The position numbers and the translations under genes are program-made. Under the pieces are notes generated by a model. The model saw nothing but the letters and a program-made list of their open reading frames with translations. It ran no database searches and was not told the origin of the DNA. Of a DNA stretch of 64,000 nt, positions 40,305-49,481 are shown piece after piece (the first letter of the stretch is position 1; each line of letters opens with the position of its first letter). Source of the stretch: Actinomycetota bacterium (GTDB lineage Bacteria; Actinomycetota; Acidimicrobiia; Acidimicrobiales; MedAcidi-G1); contig JABHCN010000009.1 of assembly GCA_018673475.1 (NCBI GenBank), forward strand, positions 1 to 64,000, given 5' to 3'.

Positions 40305-41540
40305 ATGGCAGGACCGGCTGAGCGGAGGGACCCGAGACGCTGGAGCGTTTTCGCGGGCCTGTTCGGCATCTACTTCTCCTTCGGTGTGGTTGCCATGTCG
40401 ATTGCCCCGATCGTGGGTGAGGTAAGGGCCGACCTGGGTCTGAGCCGCGGGTCCATGGGCCTTGCGCTGGGTGCGTGGCAACTCATCTACATCGTCACGG
40501 CGCCACCGGCCGGCCGTCTGGTGGATCGCCTCGGCCTGCGCCGGTCGCTCACCCTCGGAGCCCTCGTGATTGTCGCCAGCGGACTGGCCCGCGTTGCAGC
40601 CACGGGCCTCACCGGCTTCTGGTTGGCGATTGCACTGTTCGGTGTGGGCGGGCCGCTGGTCTCTGCCGGTGCGCCGAAGGTGGTGAGCACCTGGTTCAGC
40701 GATGTGCGTGAACGCCGGTTTGCCGTCGGCGCCTATAACACGGCTCCCGCTCTGGGAGGCATGGCGACCCTTGTGCTCTCCAACTCCGTGCTGATGCCCC
40801 TGACCGGGTCATGGCGCACCACCGTTGCCATCGAGACAGGTGTGATGGTGGTGGCCGCAGCCTGCTGGCTGCTCGTCTCACGACACAGTCCGCCGCCGAT
40901 GGAGGCTCCGGAACACGCCGTGGAGACAGGTGGAGCCCGGTCGTTGCTGGCTGAGCCCGAGGTCCGGGCGATCCTGGTGTTCGGGGTGGGTGTGTTCTTC
41001 ATCGCCCATGGGTTGGGGGGCTGGCTGCCGAGCATCCTGCGTAGCCACAGTGGCTTCTCGGCGATGGCAGCGGCCAACTGGACTGCGCTCGGGGGAGTGG
41101 TCGGCATTGGGGCCTCGTTGCTCCTGCCACGTCGGGCCAGCCGGGACCGCCTTCCGCGGTTCCTCGCCACCATCTTGATTGTCATCGTCACCGGTCTGGT
41201 TGCGTTGATCGTGCTTCCAACCTCGTTTGATCCGCTGCCGGTAGCGGCAATGGGGATCAGGTCGGCGCTAATTCCCCTGACGATCGTCATGCTCATGGAC
41301 TGTCGTGCCGTAGGTCCGGCAAACATGGGCCTCGCGTTCGGTATGTGGTTTGCCGTATCCGAGATCGGTGGGGTCACCGGGCCACTGGTGGTCGGATGGG
41401 TGGGTGACACCACCGCAGGTTTCGGGGGAGCGCTTGTCGTGGTGGCCGGGGTCTGCGGGCTGCTGCTTGTCGTGGTGGCACACCTGTCCCGACTCCACAG
41501 CCGTGAGGTAGGTTCGCCCGGAACTGGAACCGGGCACTGA
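40305..41540 (+). CDS. MFS transporter
   Basis: This 411-residue major facilitator superfamily transporter has 12 hydrophobic segments, the motif G-R-L-V-D-R-L-G-L-R-R after TM2, and a monocarboxylate/oxalate-antiporter-like first half. ATG 40305 has GGGAG ten bases upstream and is divergent from the PAC2 gene. The downstream sulfatase gene starts 24 bp later on the same strand, so it may import or export the sulfatase substrate or product. Confidence 0.85.
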   Translation: MAGPAERRDPRRWSVFAGLFGIYFSFGVVAMSIAPIVGEVRADLGLSRGSMGLALGAWQLIYIVTAPPAGRLVDRLGLRRSLTLGALVIVASGLARVAATGLTGFWLAIALFGVGGPLVSAGAPKVVSTWFSDVRERRFAVGAYNTAPALGGMATLVLSNSVLMPLTGSWRTTVAIETGVMVVAAACWLLVSRHSPPPMEAPEHAVETGGARSLLAEPEVRAILVFGVGVFFIAHGLGGWLPSILRSHSGFSAMAAANWTALGGVVGIGASLLLPRRASRDRLPRFLATILIVIVTGLVALIVLPTSFDPLPVAAMGIRSALIPLTIVMLMDCRAVGPANMGLAFGMWFAVSEIGGVTGPLVVGWVGDTTAGFGGALVVVAGVCGLLLVVVAHLSRLHSREVGSPGTGTGH

Positions 41541-41564
41541 CCGGCATCCGACGAGGATCATCAG

Positions 41565-43886
41565 ATGAGCGACACGGAACAGGTCAGCGCATACGCAGGC
41601 TTTGAGGGCGAGGTGGGTCGTACCCACGCCACCTCGACGCCGTGGTGGCCCGACCAGCCCGTTCCACCTGCCGGTTCGCCGAACGTGATCGTGGTGCTGT
41701 GTGACGACCTGGGGTTTGCCGATCTCGGCTCCTACGGATCCGAGATCGACACCCCCAACCTCGACCAGCTGGCCGGAGAGGGTCTGCGGTACACCAACTT
41801 CCACGTCAACCCGATGTGTTCCCCGACCCGGGCGTCGTTGCTCACCGGACTGAACCACCACATGGCTGGTGTCGCGACCGTCTGCCACCGTGATCCGGGC
41901 TTTCCGGGCTTCGCCATGGAGTTGCGTTCCAACGCCGTGACCATGGCAGGGGTGCTCCGTGATGCCGGTTGGTCCACGCTCATGGTCGGCAAGTGGCATC
42001 TCTGCAAGGACTCCAGCCTCACCGAGGCCGGCCCGCGGCGCTCGTGGCCATGCCAACAGGGATTCGACCGCTTCTACGGAATCCTGGACGGCTTCACCAA
42101 CTTCCACCAACCACACCGCCTCTACGAGGACAACCATGTGCTCGAGGTCGACGGGTACCCCGAGGGCTACTACCTCACCGACGACCTCACCGACCGGGCG
42201 CTCGACATGGTCCGTGGGGTTCGTTCGGGTCACCCGACCAAACCGTGGTTCCTCTACTACTCCCATGTGGCGGTGCATGCACCACTACAGGTGAAGGCCG
42301 TCGATGCCGAGAAGTACAGGGGCCTCTACGAGCAGGGCTGGGACGAGGTCCGTCGCACCCGCTTCGAGCGCCAGTTGGGCCTGGGCGTGGTCCCCGAGGG
42401 GGCGATTCTCCCGCCCCGCAACAGTGAGGAACGCCACGGGGTCGAGGCCTGGGACGACCTCAGCCACATGCAGCGCCAGCTGTTTGCCCGGTACCAGGAG
42501 CTCTATGCGGCGATGGTCGACAACGTCGACCAGAACTTCGGCCGCCTCAGGGACGAGCTGGTGGCAATGGGCGAGTGGGACAACACGATCGTGGTGTTCA
42601 CCTCCGACAACGGTGGTTCTCGTGAGGGCCAGCAGAACGGAACCTCCTCGTACTTCCGGACGCTCATGGCCCACAGCCGTGGCGACTCACCATTCGACGA
42701 CATCCAGGTCGACCACTCTCGGATGGACCTGATGGGTGGGCCCCAGACCCTGCCGCACTACCCGATGGGGTGGGGGATGGCGTCTGGCACACCGTTTCGG
42801 CTCTACAAGGTCAACACCCATCAGGGCGGTCATCAGGTGCCGTTCATCATCTCGAGGGGCAGTGGCCTGCCCGGTGGAGGGGGGCTGCGCACCCAGTACC
42901 AGCACGTAACCGACCTGATGCCGACCGTGCTCGAGATGGCCGGCGTGGAGATGCCGACCCCATGGATGGACGGGCCGGCGCCTGAACCGGCTGGGGCCAG
43001 CTTCGTGTCGACGATCGGTGATGATGCGGCACCGTCCACCCATCCGGAGCAGTACTACGAGCAGGTGGGCCACCGCGGCTACTACAGGGACGGCTGGTCG
43101 GCCGTGACCTGTCATCAGCCCCGCACCCCCTTCGCCGACGACGACTGGGAACTCCACAGGCTCTCCGACGATCCGACCGAGTCCCACAATCTGGCTGATG
43201 AACATCCCGAGGTCCTCGGCGAGCTGAAGGAGGCCTGGGAGGTGGCCGCCTGGGCCAACCAGGTGTTTCCGCTCGACGAGGGAACCGGGCTGGCCTACAC
43301 CGTGCGCCCGCCATGGGAGGCCGCACTGGCCGAACCGGTGACGCTGCGATCGGGCCAGCCGACGCTCGAGCGTTTCCGGTCACAACAGCTGGTCAACCTC
43401 AGGTCGTTCGTCGTCGAGGTGTCCGTCGACAACCGTTCGGGCGACGAAGGTGTGCTCGTCGCACACGGCGGGCAGGGAGGGGGCTACTCGGTCTACGTCG
43501 AGGGCGGCAGGCTCTTCCACGCCCACAACGGCTACGGGGTGATGACCGTGACAGACGGAGGGCCGATGCCCGTAGGACCCTCCACCGTCACGCTCAGGGT
43601 GGATGCTCCCGGTTCGCTGGTCTGGAACGCAACCCTCCTGGTCGACGGTGGGGTTGTCGCCGAAGCACCGGGACTGGCACAGCTCACGTCGATGGCACCG
43701 TTCGAGGGAATCGATGTCGGTATCGACCGACGATCACCGGTCTCATGGGAGGTCTTCGAGCGCCACGGACCCTTCCGCTACACGGGGACGTTGCATGAGG
43801 TCACCTACGTGCCAGGCGAACTGTCACCCGATGCGGGCGCCCGCTGGGTCGACGTGATGCGTGAATCCGGGACCAGATACGAGTAG
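41565..43886 (+). CDS. Type I sulfatase (arylsulfatase-like)
   Basis: This 773-residue sulfatase hydrolyses a sulfate ester. The modification motif C-S-P-T-R starts at Cys85, which must be turned into formylglycine by an FGE-type enzyme not seen in this window. Metal and sulfate-binding motifs are L-C-D-D-L-G-F-A-D, G-K-W-H-L and T-S-D-N-G-G. A C-terminal domain of about 150 residues (G-G-G-Y-S-V-Y-V-E-G-G-R-L) matches that of large actinobacterial arylsulfatases. No signal peptide is seen, so it seems cytoplasmic. Next to it are an MFS transporter and, convergent, a SulP sulfate permease. Confidence 0.9.
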   Translation: MSDTEQVSAYAGFEGEVGRTHATSTPWWPDQPVPPAGSPNVIVVLCDDLGFADLGSYGSEIDTPNLDQLAGEGLRYTNFHVNPMCSPTRASLLTGLNHHMAGVATVCHRDPGFPGFAMELRSNAVTMAGVLRDAGWSTLMVGKWHLCKDSSLTEAGPRRSWPCQQGFDRFYGILDGFTNFHQPHRLYEDNHVLEVDGYPEGYYLTDDLTDRALDMVRGVRSGHPTKPWFLYYSHVAVHAPLQVKAVDAEKYRGLYEQGWDEVRRTRFERQLGLGVVPEGAILPPRNSEERHGVEAWDDLSHMQRQLFARYQELYAAMVDNVDQNFGRLRDELVAMGEWDNTIVVFTSDNGGSREGQQNGTSSYFRTLMAHSRGDSPFDDIQVDHSRMDLMGGPQTLPHYPMGWGMASGTPFRLYKVNTHQGGHQVPFIISRGSGLPGGGGLRTQYQHVTDLMPTVLEMAGVEMPTPWMDGPAPEPAGASFVSTIGDDAAPSTHPEQYYEQVGHRGYYRDGWSAVTCHQPRTPFADDDWELHRLSDDPTESHNLADEHPEVLGELKEAWEVAAWANQVFPLDEGTGLAYTVRPPWEAALAEPVTLRSGQPTLERFRSQQLVNLRSFVVEVSVDNRSGDEGVLVAHGGQGGGYSVYVEGGRLFHAHNGYGVMTVTDGGPMPVGPSTVTLRVDAPGSLVWNATLLVDGGVVAEAPGLAQLTSMAPFEGIDVGIDRRSPVSWEVFERHGPFRYTGTLHEVTYVPGELSPDAGARWVDVMRESGTRYE

Positions 43887-43907
43887 GAGGTCCGTCACCT
43901 TGACCGG

Positions 43908-45422
43908 CTACGAGAATTCGCTCAGATAGCCGGCCACGTTTGCAGGCACACTGGTCACGCTGACCGCCAACCCGGCCGCCCGGGCATCTTCGGCCAGCCT
44001 GCGGATCGTGGTGGCTGCTGTGTAGTCGACCCGACCACAGCCTCCGAGATCGATGCGCAGGCTGTCGATGTCCGGCTCCTCCGCAAGGGCATCGAGTACG
44101 AACTGCTCGAGGCGGGAAGCAGTTGCGAACCAGAGGACACCCCGGGTGTCAAGACAGAGCGTGTTCCCCTCGCGGCGCCTTGGAACGTCGACGTGGAGTT
44201 CCCTCCACAGGTGCAGGGCCAGCGACAGCCCGATGCCGATGATCACCCCCCGCTCCACCCGCGGTGCCATTGCGAGGGTGGCGCCGAAGGTTCCCCATGC
44301 CACCAGCCCCTGCGGTGTCGAACGGCGGATCGTGTCGACCAGTTGAACGGGCTGGACCAGGCCGACCACCGCTGCGATGACCACACCACCGAGGGTCGCC
44401 CGCGGCAGCGGCTCCAAAACGTCTGCGAAGGGAAGGAAGGCAAGCACCGCCACCCCTGTGACGAGGCCGGACCAACGACTCCTGGCACCTGCCAGGCGGT
44501 TCAGGGATGATCTGGAAAAGGAGCCTCCGACGGGGAATGCTCCCGACAGGCCGGCAGCAATGTTCGCCAGACCCTGGCTGATGAACTCACGGTCAGCGCT
44601 CCATGGCTGTCGGTCCGCTGTCGCGAACATTCGCGAGATCGAAGCAGGCTCGGCGAAACCCACAAGGGCAATGACCACCCCGGCGACAAGCAGCGATCCG
44701 GTCGAACCCCATGGCAGGTCCAGACCAATGTCTGGGAAGCCGGTAGGTACCGACCCCACGACAGGTCCCTCGTACCCGGTAATCCTGCTGAAGGCGACCC
44801 CGCCCACGACCGCCACGAGAGCACCGGGGAACAGGCGGTGGAGTCGCCGACCACCAAGCACCAACAGGACCGTGACCGCCGCTATTGCCACGGCTCCGAT
44901 CCCCCAGTCGTCGGGGTTTGTCAGCGACCACCAGGCACGTTCCAGGACGCCACCATCGGGGGCGTCAACTCCCAGTGCCTTCGGGAGCTGTGAGGACAGG
45001 ATGAGGATCGCTGCGCCCGATGTGAAGCCGGAGAGAACGGGCTCGCTCATCAGGTAGGCGACCACGCCAAGGCGGAAGAGGCCGAGGGCCAGGCGGGTAA
45101 GGCCCACGATGAGGGCCAGAAGGGCCGCCAACTCCACGTAGTCGACCGAACCCGGTTGGGCCAGCTCAGCCAACCCGCCGAGGGTAAGTAGGCTCGTGAG
45201 TGCAACCGGTCCGGTCTGGAGGTAGGGAGACGAAGCCGCCAGAGATGCCAGGATTGGCGGGAGGGCCGCGGCGAACAGACCAATGTGCGGCGGCAGGCCC
45301 GCCAGTTCGGCGTAGGCCATTGACTGGGGAATGAGAACAAGGGCCACGCTGAGGCCCGCCAGCACGTCGGCGCCCCCGGGCCGCGTCGGTGGCGGCTCTG
45401 GCTTCCAGGTGTTTCCTGCCAT
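43908..45422 (-). CDS. SulP-family anion permease with STAS domain
   Basis: The 504-residue protein has a SulP core of 10-14 membrane segments with the sulfate-transporter signature near P-Q-S-M-A-Y-A-E-L-A-G-L-P. A C-terminal STAS domain (about 400-500) carries the D-L-G-G-C-G phosphorylation-like loop. It likely carries sulfate or bicarbonate. It is convergent with the sulfatase gene 22 bp away, which suggests sulfate handling. Confidence 0.9.
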   Translation of the reverse strand: MAGNTWKPEPPPTRPGGADVLAGLSVALVLIPQSMAYAELAGLPPHIGLFAAALPPILASLAASSPYLQTGPVALTSLLTLGGLAELAQPGSVDYVELAALLALIVGLTRLALGLFRLGVVAYLMSEPVLSGFTSGAAILILSSQLPKALGVDAPDGGVLERAWWSLTNPDDWGIGAVAIAAVTVLLVLGGRRLHRLFPGALVAVVGGVAFSRITGYEGPVVGSVPTGFPDIGLDLPWGSTGSLLVAGVVIALVGFAEPASISRMFATADRQPWSADREFISQGLANIAAGLSGAFPVGGSFSRSSLNRLAGARSRWSGLVTGVAVLAFLPFADVLEPLPRATLGGVVIAAVVGLVQPVQLVDTIRRSTPQGLVAWGTFGATLAMAPRVERGVIIGIGLSLALHLWRELHVDVPRRREGNTLCLDTRGVLWFATASRLEQFVLDALAEEPDIDSLRIDLGGCGRVDYTAATTIRRLAEDARAAGLAVSVTSVPANVAGYLSEFS

Positions 45423-45494
45423 CAGGGCACCCTATGGGCCCCGTAGTCGTGCGGAAACGGGAAGCTCAGGTCTTGCGGGTACGGTCGTCATGGC

Positions 45495-46358
45495 ATGACC
45501 CGACTTCCAGCCACCGTTCCAGCAGCCGACCTGCCGGGAGACGGTGTACCCATCAGGCCTGCAGCGACTGTCCTGATCGTTGATGACCGGCCTGACCTCC
45601 AGGTGGTGATGATGCGTCGCAGCGCGACGTCGTCGTTCGTTGCCGACCACACCGTGTTCCCTGGCGGACGGGTGGAGGACTCGGACTCCGATCCTGCGTG
45701 GGGTCCCATCCTGCTCGGTCGCGACGAGGGGGGTATGGGGTTGATTCCCGGGAGCGATGGCGACGGTCATGGTCACCGGGTGGCGGCTGCGCGCGAGACC
45801 CTCGAAGAGGTGGGTCTGCTGATCGGAACCGGCGCTGACCAGTTGCTGGAGCGTCGTGTCGGGGTCGAGCAGGGGGAGGTCGGCTTTGTTGACGCTGTTG
45901 CCGAGGCTGGTGGCGGTCTGGACGTCTCCGGGATTGTTCCAGTTGCCCGCTGGGTGACCCCACCGGGTCCAAACAAGCGCTACGACACCTACTTCTTCGC
46001 GGCACGACCGGGTACAGGCCTTGAACCGGTCGCTGATGGCCGTGAGGCGGTCGAGGTCGGATGGGTGCGCCCGGCCGAAGCACTCGACCGCTGGGATTCC
46101 GGCGAGTTGACGATGATCAGCCCGACGATCTCGATGCTCCAGCTCCTCTCAGGATTCACCTCGGCAGACGATGTCCTGGAGGCGGCCCGTCGGGGTGCAG
46201 AGCCGGTCCAGGCACGGGTTCTGGTGGACCCGCCGCATGGTCCCGGAGCGTCGTGGGTCTGGTGGCCGGGCGATGCGGGTTACGACGATGCTGAAACGGT
46301 TGCGACAATGGGTTGGATGTGGATCTCCCAGCCACCGGTGGTCGGTAGCACTGCCTGA
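45495..46358 (+). CDS. Nudix hydrolase (NUDT19-like)
   Basis: The 287-residue protein has a Nudix box split by an insertion: V-F-P-G-G-R-V-E-D near residue 58, and R-E-T-L-E-E-V-G-L-L about 45 residues later. This arrangement is known from NUDT7/NUDT19-type CoA or related diphosphatases. ATG 45495 lies after TACGGT (45480-45485), which could be its -10 box. It is divergent from the SulP gene. The substrate is uncertain. Confidence 0.85.
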   Translation: MTRLPATVPAADLPGDGVPIRPAATVLIVDDRPDLQVVMMRRSATSSFVADHTVFPGGRVEDSDSDPAWGPILLGRDEGGMGLIPGSDGDGHGHRVAAARETLEEVGLLIGTGADQLLERRVGVEQGEVGFVDAVAEAGGGLDVSGIVPVARWVTPPGPNKRYDTYFFAARPGTGLEPVADGREAVEVGWVRPAEALDRWDSGELTMISPTISMLQLLSGFTSADDVLEAARRGAEPVQARVLVDPPHGPGASWVWWPGDAGYDDAETVATMGWMWISQPPVVGSTA

Positions 46359-46399
46359 GTGCGTACCTCCGGGTGCGGACCTGCTGCCATGATGGGGTG

Positions 46400-47065
46400 A
46401 TGGAGGAACCGGCAATACCAGACATGTCTGGACCACGCGCCCAGCGGGCCCGAACACTCGATTCGATCATGCCGATCGTGGCCTTCATCCTCCTGAACCG
46501 GTTTGCCAGCCTGGGATGGGCGGTGCTGGGTGCGACGGCATGGAGTATCAAGGCGGCCGTCTCCCGACGCCATCGTGGGGAGGACGTGGGCCGGTACCTG
46601 CCGACGCTCGTCGTCTACCTGGTCGCCCGGGGTGTGATCGGGATCGTCACAGATTCGGAGGCTGTCTACTTCGGCATCGGCATCGGAACCAAGGCCCTGA
46701 TCGGAGCGGCCCTGATAGGCACGGTTGTGGCGGGTAGGCCGTTTCTGGGAAGGGTGCTGCACCTGGCGATTCCTCTCGATGCGGAGACCATGGCTCACCC
46801 GGTCTACCTGCGTGTAGTTGGCAGGCTCACGGTCGCCCTCGGCGTCTACCAGTTCCTGACATCGGCTTGGGACATCTGGCTGTTCAACCAGACATCGGTC
46901 GATGGCTATCTGTTGATCCGCGCCGTCGTCGGCTGGCCGGTTGGCATGGTGGTGAGCCTGTTGGGTTTCTGGTATTTCGACAGGGCCCTGCGGGCGGTCG
47001 AGGGATTCCCCGGGCTGCTTGTCCTGCTTGATCCCGACCTGGCCGACGAGGACGGTTCGAGTTAG
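46400..47065 (+). CDS. VC0807-like integral membrane protein
   Basis: This membrane protein of about 221 residues has five or six segments and short loops. The block P-I-V-A-F-I-L-L-N and the second block R-A-V-V-G-W-P resemble the VC0807/DUF3159-type family of unknown function. An in-frame GTG at 46373 is an alternative start. No link to its neighbours is evident. Confidence 0.65.
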   Translation: MEEPAIPDMSGPRAQRARTLDSIMPIVAFILLNRFASLGWAVLGATAWSIKAAVSRRHRGEDVGRYLPTLVVYLVARGVIGIVTDSEAVYFGIGIGTKALIGAALIGTVVAGRPFLGRVLHLAIPLDAETMAHPVYLRVVGRLTVALGVYQFLTSAWDIWLFNQTSVDGYLLIRAVVGWPVGMVVSLLGFWYFDRALRAVEGFPGLLVLLDPDLADEDGSS

Positions 47066-47071
47066 GTCGCT

Positions 47072-47644
47072 TCAGGCAAGGTCGACCATGGGGTAGCGGG
47101 TGTCCCGGCCGAACACCTCTCTGACCAGCGACTCGAACTCTTCGAGGGCCAGGTTGTCGTAGTCGGGGTCGAAGCAGTTCTGGTCGTACTCAGCACAGAA
47201 CGCCGCACAGTCGTCGAACCACCTGTGTTCCCTCACGAGGTCACGGGCGTCGCGGTTCCCGCCCAGGTGGTGGAAGTAGTAGTACCCCTGGAACAGGCCG
47301 TGGTGTCGGATGATCCAGTGGGTGCGTTCGTCCACGTAGGGCTTGAGGACTTCAGCGGCCACCGCGCTGTGGTTCTCAGGGGCGATCGGGTCGGCGATGT
47401 CGTGGAACAGGGCGGCCACCACCATCTCGTCCGATTCACCGTTTCGGAGGGCCCGCGTGGCGCTCTGGAGGGAGTGCCTGTAGCGGTCGATCCGGTAGCC
47501 GAACGTCGGCCCCCTCATCGACCGGAGGGTGTCCATGAGCTGGTCCGGCAGGTGTTGAGCCTTGTGGGCCGCCACCTCGGCGAAGATCAGTTCATAGTCG
47601 TCGCGGTTGCCGTCGACCATGTCTACGAAGCTGACTGTTTTCAT
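47072..47644 (-). CDS. HD-domain protein, possible HD-type diiron oxygenase relative
   Basis: The 190-residue HD-domain protein has H in R-H-S-L-Q-S-A, H-D in A-L-F-H-D-I-A-D, H in E-N-H-S, H-H in I-R-H-H-G-L-F-Q and D in E-Y-D-Q-N-C-F-D-P-D-Y. This H...HD...H...H...D pattern is the ligand set of HD phosphohydrolases, and also that of mixed-valence diiron oxygenases such as PhnZ and MIOX. Which of the two applies is not decidable here. ATG 47644 was taken. A TTG start 12 codons earlier (47680) is possible. Confidence 0.75.
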   Translation of the reverse strand: MKTVSFVDMVDGNRDDYELIFAEVAAHKAQHLPDQLMDTLRSMRGPTFGYRIDRYRHSLQSATRALRNGESDEMVVAALFHDIADPIAPENHSAVAAEVLKPYVDERTHWIIRHHGLFQGYYYFHHLGGNRDARDLVREHRWFDDCAAFCAEYDQNCFDPDYDNLALEEFESLVREVFGRDTRYPMVDLA

Positions 47645-47713
47645 GAACACGGAGTCTTGCAGGTGGCTGCTCCCGGTCAAGGCCCAGCCGGGGGTGGACG
47701 GTAGGGTCCGGCC

Positions 47714-48652
47714 GTGCCCGCAGTCACCGTCACCGACCTCAAGAAGTCATACGGGACCGTCAGGGCCGTGGACGGTCTCTCTTTCAGCGTCGGAGAGGGT
47801 GAGGTCTTTGCACTCCTCGGTCCCAACGGAGCGGGCAAGTCGACCGTTGTGGAGATCCTCGAGGGCCATCGGACACGCGATTCGGGCAAGGTGACCGTTC
47901 TGGGCACGGATCCGGGTACCGCTGGGCAGGGGTACCGGGATCGCATCGGCATCGTGTTGCAGGAGGCCGGGATCGAGCGCGAGTTGACGGTACGCGAGGC
48001 GCTCGTCCACTACGGCGCCTGCTACTCGCGTCGCCGGCCGGTGGACGAGGTACTGGATCTGGTGGGCCTGACGGGTCTCGGAGACCGTCGCACCCACCAG
48101 CTGTCAGGCGGGCAGAAGCGAAGGGTTGACCTGGCACTCGGCCTCATCGGTGATCCCGATGTGCTGTTCCTGGACGAGCCAACCACCGGCTTTGATCCCT
48201 CGGCGCGTCGGCACGCATGGGAGATGATCGAGGGCCTCCAGGACCTGGGCACGACGATCCTCCTTACCAGCCACTACATGGACGAGGTGCAGGTGCTGGC
48301 AGACCGGGTGGCGGTGGTGGTCGACGGCAGGATCGTCGCCGAGGGCACGCCGGACGAACTGCGGGGCAATGCCGACAGCGAGACGCTGGTCCGCTTCCGG
48401 TTCCCCGAGGTTGATCCCAACTCTGGACCGGTTGTGGAGTTGCTCGGAGGCCTGGCTGGCAGGACCTCGCTCAGGAACGGCGTGCTCGAGGTCTACACAG
48501 AGCAGCCCACAACCGACCTGAACCTGCTGACACAGTGGGCGATCGGACAGGGAGGAGCCCTTGAGGGGCTAGAGGTGACCACGCCCACCCTGGAGGACGT
48601 CTATCTGGGTCTGATTGGCGGCGACCATGGAGCCGGGGTCGAAGATGTCTGA
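47714..48652 (+). CDS. ABC exporter ATPase (DrrA/CcmA type)
   Basis: This 312-residue ATPase has Walker A G-P-N-G-A-G-K-S-T (about 38-46), signature L-S-G-G-Q-K-R-R-V and Walker B V-L-F-L-D-E-P-T-T-G. Its C-terminal extension is typical of drug/lipid exporters with ABC-2 permeases. The start is GTG 47714, six bases after TAGGGT (47702-47707), so possibly leaderless. The stop overlaps the permease start. Confidence 0.88.
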   Translation: MPAVTVTDLKKSYGTVRAVDGLSFSVGEGEVFALLGPNGAGKSTVVEILEGHRTRDSGKVTVLGTDPGTAGQGYRDRIGIVLQEAGIERELTVREALVHYGACYSRRRPVDEVLDLVGLTGLGDRRTHQLSGGQKRRVDLALGLIGDPDVLFLDEPTTGFDPSARRHAWEMIEGLQDLGTTILLTSHYMDEVQVLADRVAVVVDGRIVAEGTPDELRGNADSETLVRFRFPEVDPNSGPVVELLGGLAGRTSLRNGVLEVYTEQPTTDLNLLTQWAIGQGGALEGLEVTTPTLEDVYLGLIGGDHGAGVEDV

Positions 48653-49481
48653 CCAGGGGCGACCGTCAGCGGTAGGGCTGCTGTTTCGCCAGATCAACTA
48701 CCAGAACCGTCTGTTTGTCCGCACACCTATCGCAGCCTTCTTCACCCTGGTGTTCCCGCTCATCTTCCTGATCCTCTTCGGGGCCCTGTTCGAGGGTGTC
48801 GACGTGGCACCGGGCCTCGAGGTGGACCCGGCACAGTTCTACGCACCCGGTCTGGCGGTGTTCGCCGCAGTTTCTGCCACCTACACCAACATCGGTATTG
48901 GCGTGACCATCTACCGCGACGAAGGGGTGTTGAAGCGGATCAGGGGAACGCCGCTGCCTCGGTGGGTCTACATGGGCGGGGTGGTCGGCTCGGGCGTGGT
49001 CGTCGCAGCAGTTGGAGCCCTGATCATGTTGGCCGTCGGGTTCCTCCTCTACGGCCTCGAGATGGACATCGGAAACGCCCTGCCGGCCGTGGTTACCTTC
49101 GTGGTCGGCGTTGCGTCGTTCTCCCTCCTGGGCATTGCCCTCGCAGCGGTCGCACCGTCGGGCCAGTCAGCGCCGGCGTTGGCCAACGCCACCCTGCTTC
49201 CGGTGGCCTTTGTCTCAAACGTGTTCATCAGCGTCCGCAATAACCCACCCGCATGGCTCGACCTTGTCGGTGATATCTTCCCCCTGAAGGCCTTCGCCGA
49301 CGCCTTCTTCTCGGCATTCGATCCCTTCGAGGAGGCATCGGCCTACAAGCCGTGGCTGCTCCTGCGTATCGGCGTGTGGGGCCTGTTCGGGGCCCTGGTT
49401 GCGGTCAGGAAGTTCCGATGGGAACCGTCCACGGGCGCCGGTGGAGCGTCAGGTCACAGGGGTAGGCGGGGTCGCGGGTGA
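48645..49481 (+). CDS. ABC-2 type exporter permease
   Basis: This 278-residue permease has six membrane segments and the ABC-2 motif Y-R-D-E-G-V-L-K-R-I-R-G-T-P-L near residue 90. It partners with the ATPase whose stop codon overlaps its ATG. Its own stop overlaps the next hydrolase gene (GTGA), so the three genes form an operon. The cargo is unknown. Confidence 0.88.
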   Translation: MSDQGRPSAVGLLFRQINYQNRLFVRTPIAAFFTLVFPLIFLILFGALFEGVDVAPGLEVDPAQFYAPGLAVFAAVSATYTNIGIGVTIYRDEGVLKRIRGTPLPRWVYMGGVVGSGVVVAAVGALIMLAVGFLLYGLEMDIGNALPAVVTFVVGVASFSLLGIALAAVAPSGQSAPALANATLLPVAFVSNVFISVRNNPPAWLDLVGDIFPLKAFADAFFSAFDPFEEASAYKPWLLLRIGVWGLFGALVAVRKFRWEPSTGAGGASGHRGRRGRG

